64,000 bases of DNA from Psococerastis gibbosa (lineage: Eukaryota > Arthropoda > Insecta > Psocodea > Psocidae). The notes below the pieces were generated by a model that saw nothing but the letters and a program-made list of their open reading frames with translations, searched no databases and was not told where the DNA came from. The stretch's first letter is position 1. Each line of letters begins with the position of its first letter. Made by a program: the position numbers and the translations under genes. This document shows, piece after piece, positions 11,346 through 23,052 of this stretch. The stretch covers positions 12,146,855 to 12,210,854 of the forward strand of contig OZ020491.1 of NCBI GenBank assembly GCA_963971405.1, in the 5' to 3' direction.

Positions 11346-12700
11346 ACCGAACCAATACAACGCCATGATATTATTTACAGCGTATTTCCAAAGTTTTGGC
11401 TCATTTTATTATTTTTAATAAAAGTTATGAGTATTAAAGTTTATAAATGTTTACTATTTAATATTATTAATATGAATATAATATAACATTATATTTAATA
11501 ATTCCTGAGCTTTTCAAATAATTAAGTTCAATGATTTAAAAAAAAAATCTTATCTTTTTAATAATCAGTTTAGGCAGATCCCTCTAGATAATCGTCAGAT
11601 TATTATACAGCACGTCTATAGGACATATAGATGAACCATATATATCAATATCTGACGCGCTCGAGTATGTCCACTTAACAGTTTTTTTTACATTTTTGAA
11701 AATCTATATAGTCGCTTACTCCACCGCTGAAGAGGTACACATTACATAACATTTTTTTTTAATCATCAAACTTTGCAACCCAATAAGTCTCAATGACGCT
11801 CAAGTAAATCACCAATTAGCATCGCGGGCTCCCCTACTACAAGTACGGGAACGAATCAACAGTCATTTTCCAAATGGTATAAACGAAAGCTCACCTCCCA
11901 ACTGAGCGTAGTTTTACTATATGAACGTACAACCCTATACCTAACGGCATTATTACCTATGCGGATGATAATCATAGACGCATATACTGTATAAAAGAAA
12001 ATTACGAAACTCCAAAGCTTTTTAGCCTAACCCGATTTGAGGCATATGAAAAATTAAATTCTCGAAAAGTAGGAACCGAAGCTACACAGTTTGTGAACAT
12101 TTCGTAAATTAATATGAATGTGGGTTCATGCCGTTTTCTTCTGTATGTTGTAATTTTTGAGTTCTTACGTACCTCAGGGCACAGCTTTAATGAGGGCAAA
12201 ATTCATAAAGTAATTTATCTCTACGACTCACCTGCAGCTCTCCTTAAAGGCGTTATTATGCGTGGATTACACGCACGGAAACATTGCATGACAATAATTA
12301 CGGAAGAAGAAGGGTAAAAGGTGTTTTGAAAGGCACAAAAGGCATCCAGCCTTTCTTGCGACACATTTCCCCTTGCCATCCAACAATCCTCTTAAATTGA
12401 AATCTCAGGCTTTGTCTCTGCCCATAAAAAAATTAATGGCTGCTGCAGGATGAAAGAAATTTTTTTATGAACTGCCAAATTAAACCTTTTTGTGTTGTGA
12501 AAACGCTTGCGGTAGATCTACTTTGTGTATTATCTTTGATATGTGAGTAATTTAAATGTTTTTTAATGATTTATGCTAAAAATACTCATTTTATTTTTTG
12601 TCGTATGGTGAATAGGGCGGATTATGAGTAATTTTTAATCAACATTAGAGACATAGGGAGTTTCGTACAGGTTTTTTCATTCTAATTTAAATATCTTAGT
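11346..12700. other. No recognised gene, AT-rich
   Basis: Short overlapping frames on both strands (67 codons at 12114 plus, 65 codons at 12002 minus) have no recognisable domains. Confidence 0.45.
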
Positions 12701-12704
12701 ATAA

Positions 12705-12882
12705 GGCGGCTATTCCATCTGTCAATAATCTGTCATTTGTGCATCAATAATAAGTTTCTACCATATTATAACTTAATTTATAATAGATAAGTTAAGTATC
12801 TACATAATAGTCTCCTTAAAACAAACATCTCATCAATTATTGCTGCACAAATGACGGATTATTGACAGATGGAATAGCCACC
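12705..12882. mobile_element. PH-short MITE with TAA duplication
   Basis: Begins GGCGGCTATTCCATCTGTCA, ends GGAATAGCCACC, and is flanked by TAA on both sides (12702-12704, 12883-12885). The arms hold ATTATTGATGC-like and TGACAGAT segments that pair. Its centre shares TATTATAACTTAATTTATAA with the copy at 6618. Confidence 0.88.
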
Positions 12883-12889
12883 TAAGGAA

Positions 12890-13140
12890 AGCATTGTGAT
12901 TATTGATTTCGAGATATCAACGGATGTACAAGTTTTGGGGTCTCTGGAACCAAAAAAGTGTTTTTTTTTAGGAAATGTTGTTCCGTCGATTTGTGGGGAA
13001 ACTACGCAATGGATTTTAGTGCAATTTCACATGCAGATTCACAAAAATCATCTTTATCATCTTATTATAAATTTTTTTCTATTTCAGGTGTTTTTCGGGG
13101 GGTTTTTACCTCTCGCATTCAACGCGCGGCTGTCAAATTT
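12890..13140 (-). repeat. X repeat, diverged 3' part
   Basis: Read in reverse it follows the X 3' region: the complement of a GATTTCGAGAT box, a TTTAGGAAATGT stretch corresponding to the X TTTCGTAAAAACC box, and a TCGATTTGTGGGG segment matching the X sequence before the CAGA run. It is more diverged than other X copies. Confidence 0.6.
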
Positions 13141-13196
13141 CAAATTAGCTTTAGACGTAGACTGTTCAAGACTATAATAAAAGACAATTGAGAGCA

Positions 13197-13365
13197 AAAA
13201 TGGTTGGGTTCGACCACGGAAGGTGTTGCTAGAAGGCATGAAGAAAGAAAAATGATGCGGAACCTACCTAGAGCCCATAAGAACTGAACAAAACCAGGAT
13301 CAAAACTAAAAGATGGAACTGCCTGTTGCAAATAGATTGTAACTGAAGAAGAAGACAATTAATGG
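13197..13365 (+). pseudogene. L-A LINE relic, last part of ORF and 3' end
   Basis: Nucleotide similarity to the L-A copy at 44936-45183 is visible in ATGCGGAACCTACCTAGA and in the end TGCAAATAGATTGTAACTGAAGAAGAAG. The reading frame is destroyed by stops and shifts. Only the 3' end of the element is kept, as expected for a 5'-truncated retroposition. Confidence 0.65.
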
Positions 13366-13692
13366 AACTGGGGCAAATTTCCCAGTATCACTCTACCATT
13401 GAATTGGTTTTATTTAGTTCGAGATAAACGCTTGCGGTAGCAGCGAAGGAAAAGTGGGCGGGCCCCTTTAACTTTGAGATAATTTGAAATGAAATTTGAT
13501 TTATAGGGTCGGGTCAGGAACAGCGGGCTCATTAGCTGAGGTGATTAAGTCCCCTCGTTATTTTGACGTACTGTACATTACACACAGAAATTCAGGCGCC
13601 TTCTCATAGATTTCAGGCTCAAGTAATTGGATGGATGACCCGCTAATTAGTGCCGTCATCGCTGTTTATTGCCAATTGATATTCAATGGGCT

Positions 13693-13879
13693 CAAGAGCG
13701 TTAAATTTAGGGGGAGGGGGTCACAAGCTGTATGTATGTTTAAAACGTAATTTTTTTTGTTAAAAATTTGAGTTTTATTCATTTTTTTTATTTTTTTACT
13801 ATCATATGAATTTACTCATTTAGGGGGGGGGGGGTTATGACAACCCTGCCCCCCTTCCCCTCCTGTGGATCCGCCATTG
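13693..13879. mobile_element. hAT-like MITE with G tract
   Basis: Same family as 26613-26817, sharing TTAAATTTAGGGGG, GAATTTACTCATTTAGGGG and GTGGATCCGCCATTG. The flanks AATGGGCT (13685-13692) and AATGGGTT (13880-13887) match at 7 of 8 positions, which fits an 8-bp hAT target duplication with one later change. The left end (CAAGAGCG) has drifted from CAA(A/T)GGCG. Confidence 0.78.
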
Positions 13880-13959
13880 AATGGGTTTCCCATGAAGAAG
13901 ATAGCGGAAAACTTTTCGGATAGACAACAGCACAGTGACGCTTGGTAATTCACTGGGCG

Positions 13960-14140
13960 GCACCTCCATCTATGAATGCTTATCGGTGCCGTGCAGTGTT
14001 CCCGCTACCAATGAAGGTAAGGTACCCATTAGGGATGGTGGATCCAGGCCAGGCGGAAAATGTTTCCTTTTATGTGAAGTCGCGCCCCTACGTTTTGTTT
14101 CATAGTCTAGTTCTCATCCCTCTGGGCAATGAGGTTCATT
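13960..14140 (-). repeat. SINE-2 copy, diverged
   Basis: On the minus strand it reads ACTAGACTATGAAACAAAAC, then an ACATTTTCCGCC box, then AATGGGTACCTTACCTTCAT and GTAGCGGGAACACTG. These correspond in order to the SINE-2 copy at 40545-40712. The tRNA-like promoter boxes are poorly kept here. Confidence 0.6.
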
Positions 14141-15505
14141 TGTGACGTCATTTTGTAGATGGCAGCACCAGTTGCACTGATATCAAAGCGATGATTTTTC
14201 CATGAGCCTCAATACTATTTTAAAATTATTTTATTTATGTATTATTTTAAAGTGATATTTTTCTATAAATCATGGAGAATATATGTATATATATTAAATT
14301 ATATGCAGCGAAATAAGGTCCAGGCATAGTAAAAATATTATAAAAAATATTAAAAGAATTAATTAGATGCTAAGAGCTTAGCTTTCACATGCAAACGGCG
14401 GCCATTTTGAATAATATGGATATCGGTTTGTCGTCAGCGAACCTAGTGATCAACACTGTCCCTACAGAACCTCATTCCTGACCAAAACAGTTCAAATATA
14501 GAAAAATAACCGGTACGAGCGAAAAAATTAGATTACTCGTTACTTCGTGGCATTTAATTTTAATGAACAAAAAACAAATGTGTATAACTTGTAATAACTA
14601 TTTCATTTGCACTTTTGTTATGACAAATTTAAAGTCTCCGAACGTTTAACATGGTTTCGAAAGGAAGGCGCTACCGGCATAATCTACACACAGAAACTAG
14701 GGCACAGTTAATCAAACCATGCGTCTGTTTTTGTGATACTGGTATCATGGGGGAGTCCCCCGCATGTTGCGCCATGACACATGACAGGTTTTTGTGAAGG
14801 GGACCAGACCCTACCCTCTGACATGCAGCAGGATTCTCTACACAGTGATAATGGCTCCAGGTCCTTCACCTTCTAGTTAAGACTGCTAGCTCTGAATAGG
14901 CTGTCACATCTAGGGCGCCACAGGAAAAATTTTCGACTCGTGCATACTCACTTTAAAGGTTTATACGCAATTATATATAGGCTAAATAAAAAGGCATTAT
15001 TATGAAATTTATTAATTTTACTTTACGCTTTATGTAAGGATGCGTTTGGACATTGGACTAGACCTATTACTCTCTGAAAATGAGGTGATTAAAAATTCAA
15101 TTAAGCTAATTTCCTGTCAGCTACGCCGGGGAAAACGGGTGTTTTGAGGATTCTTGTAACCACAAGATTGATGGGAAAATAACTAATTTTAACAAGGTGC
15201 TGACATTATTGACTGATGACGACCAGTGTAGCCATTATAATTTACCATGGGTGGTCTTGAGTGTGAGTATTTGAAATTCTTTTTTAAGATTTGTTTTATT
15301 TTCCCTATTGGGAGTTTTCGCTAGGAATTTGGGGATGTTGACCGATTATTTTGTGGGAGAGGGGTTATCAGTTCTGTTGTGTAAGTAGTGGGGGGGGGGG
15401 GGTTAAATGCTAAAGAAGAGGCCCGGTGGCTCTTAGGAACTGGATGATATCATCTGTGGCTGTTGTGTTGTTTCTTAACGCTTCGGGGAGGGAGGAGGGA
15501 GCCCG
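14141..15505. other. No recognised gene; G tract at about 15390-15402
   Basis: No domain-bearing frame and no family member was recognised. The 78-codon frame starting 15426 runs into the neighbouring MITE. Confidence 0.45.
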
Positions 15506-15508
15506 TAA

Positions 15509-15659
15509 GGCGCCCATTCCACATACGTCAATCGTCAATGAAAAATTGAAAAATGACGTTTTAGCAGACAGCAAAGACATACTAAAAATTCGGCTACCAC
15601 GTCAATTTACGTCATTTTTCAATTTTTCATTGACGATTGACGTATGTGGAATGGGCGTC
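15509..15659. mobile_element. PH-short MITE with TAA duplication
   Basis: Starts GGCGCCCATTCCACATACGT and ends ACGTATGTGGAATGGGCGTC, with TAA on both sides (15506-15508, 15660-15662). The loop carries TTAGCAGACAGCAAAGACAT and GCTACCACGTCAA, which match parts of the PH-long outer arm. It is therefore related to both classes. Confidence 0.88.
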
Positions 15660-15709
15660 TAAGACTGAGGTTCTTCCTTGGACCGAGTAGGCTAGGTTGA
15701 CTTTTCATA

Positions 15710-16062
15710 GCTTTCCCATTTATACGTTGTATAAGGAAAGCTTTGTGATGGTTAAAATTTTCGACCCCAAAAAACTATTTGGTTTTGTGCAAAAAAGTTG
15801 TTAAAAAAAAAAAAAATGATAGAAAACTCACGTTCAAATGAATTACGTTGCGTGCCCTGCCATTATAACTGTGTGGTAATGTGTTGGTCTGACCTATCTA
15901 GAATTTACCTCCAGTGACGTCAGGTGGACAACCCCCCCCCCCCCCCCCGAGATATTAAAAATTTAACCATAGGAAAATTATTTAACATGAAATTACTAAT
16001 TTTCTCTATCTACTAATTTATAAATTGGAAAGCATGTTCGAGTAAACTAGGACCGGTTCTTT
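15710..16062 (-). repeat. X repeat with internal deletion
   Basis: The 3' hairpin (GCTTTCCCATTTATAC, GTATAAGGAAAGC) is joined directly to the 5' third of the element at about 15765, skipping the CAGA and C-tract middle. The 5' end CCTAGTTTACTCGAAC on the reverse strand and AAAGAACCGG are complete. A C tract lies near 15932-15947. Confidence 0.8.
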
Positions 16063-16232
16063 GTATTGTTTCCGTATGAATTTTTGGCCATTGACAAACT
16101 GTTTGTGCCAATACGTTCTCGGTATCAACTTACACCGACTACAAGCGATAATGAACAAGCTGAGACAAGCTTACCATTGATGCAGTGAAACGGGTGAAAG
16201 CATGACTTAACCAAGTACAGATACGAGTCATG
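16063..16232 (+). repeat. Z repeat abutting X
   Basis: Starts TGTATTGTTTCCGTATGAAT immediately after the X end, and continues with GACAAACTG, TATCAACTTACACCGACTAC, CAAGCTGAGACAAGCTTACC and AACCAAGTACAGATACGAG. The first 40 bp of other Z copies are missing, so the X copy probably broke or replaced the Z start. Confidence 0.75.
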
Positions 16233-16448
16233 GGAGGTCTTAGTGACCCCCTCCATTGAACTTATTTAAAAAAATTTTAAGTAGACTGTTTTCAAATAAT
16301 TTGGCATTAACCCAATAGGTATGTAGGCCTAGCTATAAATTATGGCGTAAAAATCTTTTTCGACATAGTCGATCAGTTGTTGGTTTATGAAGTACGAGGC
16401 ATAATACAGCATGTGCGGAGCAAATAACCAACAAACGAGTGAAATTCT

Positions 16449-16742
16449 GTGCCAAAACGACGGTCAGTTGTTACGATATGGGACAATCACCGGTTAAAAC
16501 AGGCAGAAAATGCGGTTATAGTGCTTTTCCATTGGAATGAACATGCACCAGGCCGGTGGCATCGTCACCGCCTTGTTGACGGGTCTGCGGGTGTGCCGTT
16601 CCACACGAACGCTGCATTTATTGAAACTGCAGCATCACTGCGTCGAGGAGGGACCAAGGTAACTCGCAAAATACAGCGTAAGGCTTCATCCCAGAAGAGG
16701 ACGCAGAGGAATGCCCAGGTGGGCGATGCAGGCCTAAACTAA
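16449..16742 (+). other. Unrecognised open frame, GC-richer than surroundings
   Basis: A 97-codon frame runs from an ATG at 16449. It is basic (many Arg, Lys and His) and shows no signal peptide, membrane segment or motif that I recognise. A GT that could serve as a splice donor (ACCAAG|GTAACT, near 16660) lies inside it. It may be an exon, an old transposon fragment or chance. Neighbouring repeats give no support for a gene. Confidence 0.15.
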
Positions 16743-16845
16743 ATGAGAGCAGCAGGCCTAAAAGGAGAATACGAGGTTAAATTATCATGGGGAATAAAAA
16801 TAAGGTTGACAGATGTCCGGATTCAGTACGGACAGTTCCGCATTC

Positions 16846-17008
16846 CAGCAGCCTGATCGAGGCAATTATAATACCGGGGTTAAATAAATACCCTGGGATT
16901 ATAACTGTAAACAAACAAATTTTGAATAGCACTTTCCATTATAAAATTATCTTGTTTACCAGGGGATTAAATAAATACCGGTATTATAATCGCCTCGATC
17001 AGGCTGCT
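16846..17008. mobile_element. CAG-family MITE, short form (163 bp)
   Basis: Perfect ends CAGCAGCCTGATCGAGGC and GCCTCGATCAGGCTGCTG. Inside, ATTATAATACCGGGGTTAAA pairs with the right arm. The centre ATAGCACTTTCCATTATAAA is shared with the copy at 59563-59736, where it lies in the opposite orientation. No target duplication is obvious. Confidence 0.88.
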
Positions 17009-17410
17009 GGTGCTCTGTCGGGAGTCCTAGAAATTTTTAAAAATTCCGAAAATGTCCGGATTTTGAGAAATGTGGAGAAAATTGCTTCATTTCAGGGCCT
17101 TAGGAGATGTCAAATACTTATTTTTTTTATAATTGAGCCATAGCTACCTATAAGGTTATTTTCAAAAGCATTATCAGTATAGCTACCCACTTACTTATGG
17201 TCCATTAAACATTGAGAAATAAGAACGTGTAATATTTATATTCTATATATGATGTACCGGTATAGGTATAACCAGTTTTCCGCTGGAATTTGAGTCCAAT
17301 AAAAAAATTTTGACTCATGTCCGGCAGACAAAGCATGCGGGAGTGTACGTATTGAAAATCAGTCATTTAGGCTATAAATGAAATTGCTACTTTCTCAATC
17401 TGCAGTTGAG

Positions 17411-17632
17411 AGGACATGTAGATTAGTGGTAAGGACTCTGACTTACACCCGCAAGGTTGTTGGTTCGAGTCCCACACATTGCTACATTTTCTGGCCATGC
17501 TTCGGAGGGCATGTAAAGCAGGCGATCCCGGGGCCTTCCTAGTTGAGTGTAAGAGAGAGCTTTATAACCCTAACTCCGCTAGGTTGGCTTGGTAATAAAA
17601 CAAAAAAAAAACATTATTTATTTATTTGATTT
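17411..17632 (+). repeat. SINE-1 copy (tRNA-derived)
   Basis: The tRNA-like head has an A-box-like GTAGATTAGTGGT and a B box GGTTCGAGTCC. It is followed by the conserved body CTTCGGAGGGCATGTAAAGC, TTCCTAGTTGAGTGTAAGAG and CTAACTCCGCTAGGTTGGCT, and a tail of A and ATTT repeats. Such elements are transcribed by RNA polymerase III and moved by a LINE. Confidence 0.88.
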
Positions 17633-19484
17633 TCGTAAAGGTACCGGTATGCGATATAATTTCTATATACGTGTTGTTTCTGTTTCATATGGGAAAATAG
17701 TGGGCATATAAATGACATTTACGGCATTTAAAGCGTAAGACTATGATAAATCTAAACACAATAAGTAATGAAGTGATTACACATCTAATTGTTGTTCTTT
17801 GTTGCAAATTAAAATATGGAAAACCGTTTTTCGGGGGTTGAAAAAAGCACTGATGACGCTTATAGGAGTATACTTGAGATGAGGGCAACAAATTTAGCTT
17901 TATATTGCTGAAAGCCCCACATGATGAGCGCGCACGCGACAGCAGTTGACCTCTCAGCGATTAGAGTTTGCTTTCGCCGCTATGGCTTCTTCGACCCTAA
18001 AATTACGATACCCTCCCTTATCTCACTGAATTATGACACTTTACGATATAAAGCAGGCATTGGTGTTGGTGAGCCTTTTACTAAACACAATACAAGTAGA
18101 ACTTGTCCTGAAGTCGACTATTTTATAAAACAGCACTAACATGAGTATTATGTAAATGAAACCAAATTTCAACGCAACAGTTGGGAAAGTAAACGCAGGG
18201 AAAAATAAAAAATTGACACAAAACATTAGGTACCTATCTCCCGAAGTGACAAGCCACTTTTTGTCGCTTATTCCAAGATAGAGAAGTTATTTGCAAAGAA
18301 GTGTCTTGGGGCAAGAATTTCATTGCGATTAAATTTTAACACACTTCATTCCTGTTAACATCCCCCTCCAATCTTTTTCCGAAGTCTTGCCAGCGTTTTC
18401 ACCAGCTTGAAGCAAGACACCCCAAGTTCTTGGCGATACTAAGACATAAAGTGTTTACTATAGTATTTATAATATATTTATGTAAATTTTAAAGCTTTGA
18501 TAGTGATATTAACATAGCCTACCACTTTAAGAGGAGCAATTCTTGCAATTGACAATAGGAGCCATTTCAATTTCAAAAGTACAGTAAATGACAAAATATC
18601 AAGGGCTTCTAGAATTTCTGGTAGTAAGCTCCCAGCTACGTGTCCTGTCCAAGGCAGAGTAACTTTGCTTACGAGTCTTGGTAGGGCTGGCGGAGCGCCA
18701 GAGAATGCCCGCGTTAACGTAAACATTCTTCATCGAAAATAGAAAGACATTGCAAAAATATATCAGCTATGTATGCATATCAATCATTCGCCAAGTTACA
18801 AGGTACTCAACCAAGCTTTTATTCCACCGTTTGCTAATGGCTTTCAGCATTATTAGACGTTTCTGGGTTAACAACTTTGAAACTTGAAATGGACAACGTC
18901 CTCATATCGATGATGTTACGCCATTAGCATCGAAACCCCCAAAAGGTTTCATTGCGAATTCATCAAGCGCCGTCAACAAAGGGGGCAGACAAATTTTCAA
19001 AATTTATTGTGCTGAGGCTAATTAGGCTATACGTTGCTACGATTTTGCAATTGAAGCAGTAGGTGAATAGGCTATCTACTATAACTCGTACCTGGACTAA
19101 TAAGGTCTCATCATGACATAGAATTATTGTAATTGTCGACTGTTCTGTGACTGTGAGCCGCCTCCTCTGCTGCCATATTATCAACCCAGTCCTTAATAGT
19201 ATAGCCTAGCACTTCTTGTACAAAGGAAACTGCGCCTGACAAAAATTTCGGATAGAACAGGCATTGGTAGGTTTTTTTTTACTTTATATATATTATATTT
19301 ATAATTATGTATTGGAGGAGATTTTCCTGCCAAAGACAAAACGCCGGAATTGCTTATGGTGCTAATGAATCGAAGGACCGTCCCACAGCAAAAAAAAAAA
19401 AACTCTGTACCGTACCGTATTTTGCTTCTCATCAAAAACCACTGTCTCATCCAGCGTCCCGTCCGGCATATAGCATGCTCATTG
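17633..19484. other. No recognised gene
   Basis: Open frames of 60-85 codons on both strands (for example 18478-18726 minus, 17921-18139 plus, 19193-19450 minus) show no recognised domain. No member of the repeat families was seen. Confidence 0.4.
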
Positions 19485-19492
19485 TTGTATAG

Positions 19493-19984
19493 TAGGGGTC
19501 TTCACAGTGTTGGGGTTATCGAGTTAGATGTGCTATCCAAGTTAACACATAACCGTGAGTGTACCTCGAGAGTGAGTTATCATGCTATATTTATCAGGGT
19601 AAACAACGTGGTAGTAGTCAGACGTTCATGGCACGGTTTTAAAGAAAGTGGCAGAACTCTATTCTAGTGCCACATTTGTTTATATTTTTTGTTCATTTTT
19701 AGTATTTACTGTAATTGCTTGTGACATAATAAATAATACAAATAAATGTAAATACCACAAAAGTTTAAACGCGTGTTTCAAATCAATCGACAAAAACAAA
19801 GATGGCGGCTGTGAACTTGAGCTATCGATCGCAGTGCTATCTAAATAACACGTTAAACAACTGCGTTTAGGATAGCACGCTGGTTTGCTTGGTTATCGGG
19901 TTATCGGTGTGTTAACTTAACTTGATATAACACACTTAACTAGCTAGGTGTAACTCGATAACACGAACACTGTGAAGACCCCTA
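19493..19984. mobile_element. Non-autonomous TIR element, 492 bp
   Basis: Ends are TAGGGGTCTTCACAGTGTT and AACACTGTGAAGACCCCTA, perfectly complementary over 19 bp. Weaker pairing continues through GGTTATCGAGTTA and TAACTCGATAAC. GTATAG lies directly outside both ends (19487-19492, 19985-19990), a possible 6-bp target duplication. The interior has no recognised coding sequence. Element class is undecided; hAT is suggested by the ends but not by the duplication length. Confidence 0.82.
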
Positions 19985-20052
19985 GTATAGCCTACATAGG
20001 CCTCTAGTTTTCCTCCATTTCATAAGACCCCGTTAAATTAAATTCGTGGGTA

Positions 20053-20298
20053 ATGCCCCAAATCATGCACCTACTTCGTCTGAAAATGAGGACAAACCCG
20101 AAGACAAGCTCCCGCATTGAAAGGGAGCATGAACCCGCACCGCGTGACACCCACCACTGGAACACTACGACAAGATGCGCTCTAGTGGCGACAAGTGACA
20201 TAACAGACGCGCCGAACAGACCAGCGCTGACGCAACAGCGGGAGTCTGACAGAAAATCTCGTGGCTGGGATAAAAGAGACAAGAAGACATGTAGCTGA
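20053..20298 (+). other. Unrecognised GC-richer open frame
   Basis: An 81-codon, strongly basic frame with an overlapping minus-strand frame of 92 codons at 20004-20282. Both being open suggests composition rather than coding. No motif recognised. Confidence 0.12.
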
Positions 20299-20450
20299 AG
20301 TTTGAAAAGAAGACGATACTGATTATGAAACTGATGGTTTCAAAGCTGACCTTGTCGCAAATATTGGATTTGGCAATTTACACCAGGGAAAATGTTAAAG
20401 CGATACTCAGCCATGCGACAAGTCAAAGATTATAAGGTTCCCTCAGGGCT

Positions 20451-20973
20451 TAGGGACGGATCCAGCCTATTTTTTGGAGTTAGGGTAGTTGTTGGACAGA
20501 TACAGGGGGACAGGGGGGGTACCCCCAAACAATGGGCTGAATCCGTCCCTGGGGTAGTTGTGGGTCAAAATAAACAAACAAATCAAATCAAGTATCTATT
20601 TTTTCCATTTTTTTTCAACAAGACATGTATACATAAAATGACAAAATTAAAATTAACTTTAAATACGCTAAATTAAATTAAGTTATATTACATTCAATAG
20701 TTTATAAGGAATTATAACCAGCCCAAATGTGTTTCTCATAAAATAAACATAAAACAAACATATGTAGTATAGATTAAATTAGAGCGTAATAAATTAACCT
20801 ACAATGGATTTACTAAATTTAGGGGCAGCTAAACCCCTCTACCTCCCCCCCCCCCGAAATTTGGTAAATCTATTGTAAATTAAGTTATTACGCTCTAATT
20901 TAGTCGATCCTTCATATATTTTTCCTATTTTGACCCTCAGCTACCCCAAAAAAATGGGCTGGATCCGTCCCTG
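20451..20973. mobile_element. Nested hAT-like elements with GGATCC-rich ends
   Basis: Outer ends are TAGGGACGGATCCAGCC and GGCTGGATCCGTCCCTG. A third end, GGCTGAATCCGTCCCTG, closes at 20551, so two related copies overlap or one sits in the other. The sequence next to the right end matches, in reverse, the copy at 51971-52112 (GGGGTAG, GACAAAATAGGAAAA, ATGAAGGATC). G or C tracts lie near 20505 and 20849. No 8-bp duplication was found. Confidence 0.65.
20775..20902. mobile_element. Fold-back element inside the GGATCC-rich repeat
   Basis: TAAATTAGAGCGTAATAA at the left pairs with TTATTACGCTCTAATTTA at the right. Pairing continues inward over about 50 bp around a loop with a C tract. It interrupts the repeat described at 20451-20973. 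Confidence 0.75.
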
Positions 20974-21563
20974 TATCCGCCCATGGGTTCCCTTGATTTT
21001 CGTACAATACTTATGAAAGTTAGTGACTTAGTGGAGTCCAAGCACCAACGGGGACATAGAAACTTAACCAGGGGTTATTTAAACTATTTTAACACGGCAT
21101 TAAAAGTAATCCTAAGGTTTGTAAACAAGCATAGAGCATTGAATTGTTGGGAGTTGTAGAGCGCAAAAGGGTCAAATGAACTTCCCGTCTACGTCGAGCA
21201 TATATTCAGCAGTTAACAGCAATTAATCTCAGTTGACAAATACTTAGCAATTTAATTATAATCCACTTTGATTCCTGTAAGTCAATCAGAGTTTATTTAG
21301 GGTAATTTATACATTATTTACTATATCCCGACCACGTTACGGAGACATTCGTTAGCCTAACTTCATGTAGAAAAGGCATATATTCGTCATATTTGATCTA
21401 AGAAACTTTGGTATAAGAAGCATTGGTCGGATAATTGCGCTCGCTTAAAGACAATGTACATATTATGCAATAATTGATTTTAAAATGGGAGAAAATTTAA
21501 AAAAAACTAGACTTACAAAATATCTTAAGTGGCCACTACACGGTCAGTAATAATTACCTTATC
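20974..21563. other. No recognised gene
   Basis: Nothing recognised on either strand. Confidence 0.45.
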
Positions 21564-21628
21564 AAGGCCCATAATTCGCCCACATCGAAAATAAAGACAA
21601 TTTTCTTTCTTTCTTCTTTCTATCAAGA
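21564..21628 (+). repeat. LINE 3'-end fragment with TTTC tail
   Basis: AAGGCCCATAATTCGCCCAC is followed by AATAAAGACAATTTTC and a TTTC-rich tail. The same tail occurs at 30955-31025 (minus), 31843-31912 and 40343-40432. AATAAA fits a polyadenylation signal at the end of a truncated retroposon. Confidence 0.6.
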
Positions 21629-21925
21629 TGACAGTAATAATGATCGTGTAAGGTGGACAAAGTTGGAATGACGAAAAATAATGATGTGGATCCGGATTTT
21701 CTGATCACAGCTCCATCATTACTGATAATGTCATTCATTATTATTGACCGTTGTAGGGACCGCTTTAGAAGTGCTGGGTAGGTTATTATTTTCGGTTGTT
21801 TATGACTGCAAATGGGTTCATTAATACATGTTTAAGTATCGAAATGTCTTACCCACTAACACATTGTGCTCCTAAAAATTTAAATAGAAATGGAGAGGAT
21901 CTGTCATGAAATAGGCATTTTTTAA

Positions 21926-22297
21926 GAGGATATGCTACGTAGAAAATTGACACAAAATTAAATACATTTTATTTTTTATTTAATTACCTCAGCATGTTAT
22001 TAAAAATTTGACTCTTCTAAGTTGCAGAAAACTACTTTGTGCATCATATAATTGGGTATTTTTAATTTTCGGTTTTGTAGTAATTCCAAAATACGCAAAA
22101 TGTTATTACTGTCTGGTATTTATGAAAAACTAAGGTACCAAAAATTTAATATTTCCTATTATATGATGCATGAAGTAGTCTTCTACAACTTCTATGAGCC
22201 AAATCTTTAATGACTTGCTCTGTTAATTAAATAAAAAATAAAAAGTCAATAACAACAACTCATTTCGGGGTGCTCATTTTCTACGTAGCATTTCCTC
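21926..22297. mobile_element. TTAA-flanked fold-back MITE, copy 1
   Basis: TTAA lies on both sides (21922-21925, 22298-22301). Ends GAGGATATGCTACGTAG and CTACGTAGCATTTCCTC pair, and the arms continue through TTTTATTTTTTATTTAATTA and the complement of TAATTAAATAAAAAATAAAA. The core has ATGATGCATGAAGTAGTCTT. TTAA targets are used by piggyBac and Kolobok elements. TTAA is palindromic, so it could also be read as part of the ends. Confidence 0.8.
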
Positions 22298-22654
22298 TTA
22301 AGTAATAATTATACACACTGATTACAAAAGGATATCAAATCCGCGTGTTGTATGCAATAAGGTAATAGCAGATTTATGAATAGAAATTGAAAATAGTGAA
22401 TATGAATTGAGGATCATGAATTATTATTATGGAATGCGGAGTCCGAACAAACATATTTTTGCCATGGGGATTTTTATTAATATGAAATGTAATGGATCTT
22501 TCCGTTTTTAATTAAAAAACGCAAAGCAGGTGCACTTTGAACTGAATGACGTTGATGATTGAATCATCGCCAGAAAGAGTTTTTTTTTTAAGAACACGAC
22601 ATAATCATGATTTCAGGGTTTACCCACATGCTAAATAAGGACTAATAAATTATT

Positions 22655-23052
22655 GTGATGGAATGTATGTGTGACGAAGAAATTCATCCTAGATTCTTCA
22701 TCTTAAAATACCTCTTCTATCAAAGATTGGCAATCCTCTTGGCAATTTGTACTTTGGAGACTGCTGCTCTTAAGAGGGAAGTCGTGCTCTTGCCAAAACA
22801 CTGCCTCAGGTTTTACAAGCAGGATGTGCTTCCGCTGGAAGCCCTTAGACCTTCTATCTTCCCTTTGATCAATACATGCAGAAGGCAATATTTTTGGTCC
22901 TCATCATATGGCCGAAGTATGTTAGTTTCCGTTTCTTAAACGTCTGCACCAACTCGGCTTCTGCATTCATTCGCCTCAGGATCTCAGCATTAGGGACGCG
23001 ATCTCTCCGCCTGTATATTCACATTTCAAATGCACTGATCCTGTTCTCCATA
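22655..23052 (-). pseudogene. L-A type LINE relic, C-terminal part (interrupted)
   Basis: On the minus strand the frame starts next to the MITE at 23052 with ENRISAFEM, then EILRRMNAEAELVQ, KKRKLTYFGHMMR and a decayed tail. This order (FEMW..RR, N.EVLRRM, G H.MR) is the C-terminal region after the RT domain in L-A-like non-LTR elements. Stops and frameshifts follow. The upstream half continues on the far side of the MITE at 23527-23770, so both parts derive from one insertion. Confidence 0.78.

Noticed and set aside
20053..20298. Basic 81-codon protein
   Set aside because: Both strands are open in this GC-richer patch and no motif is visible.
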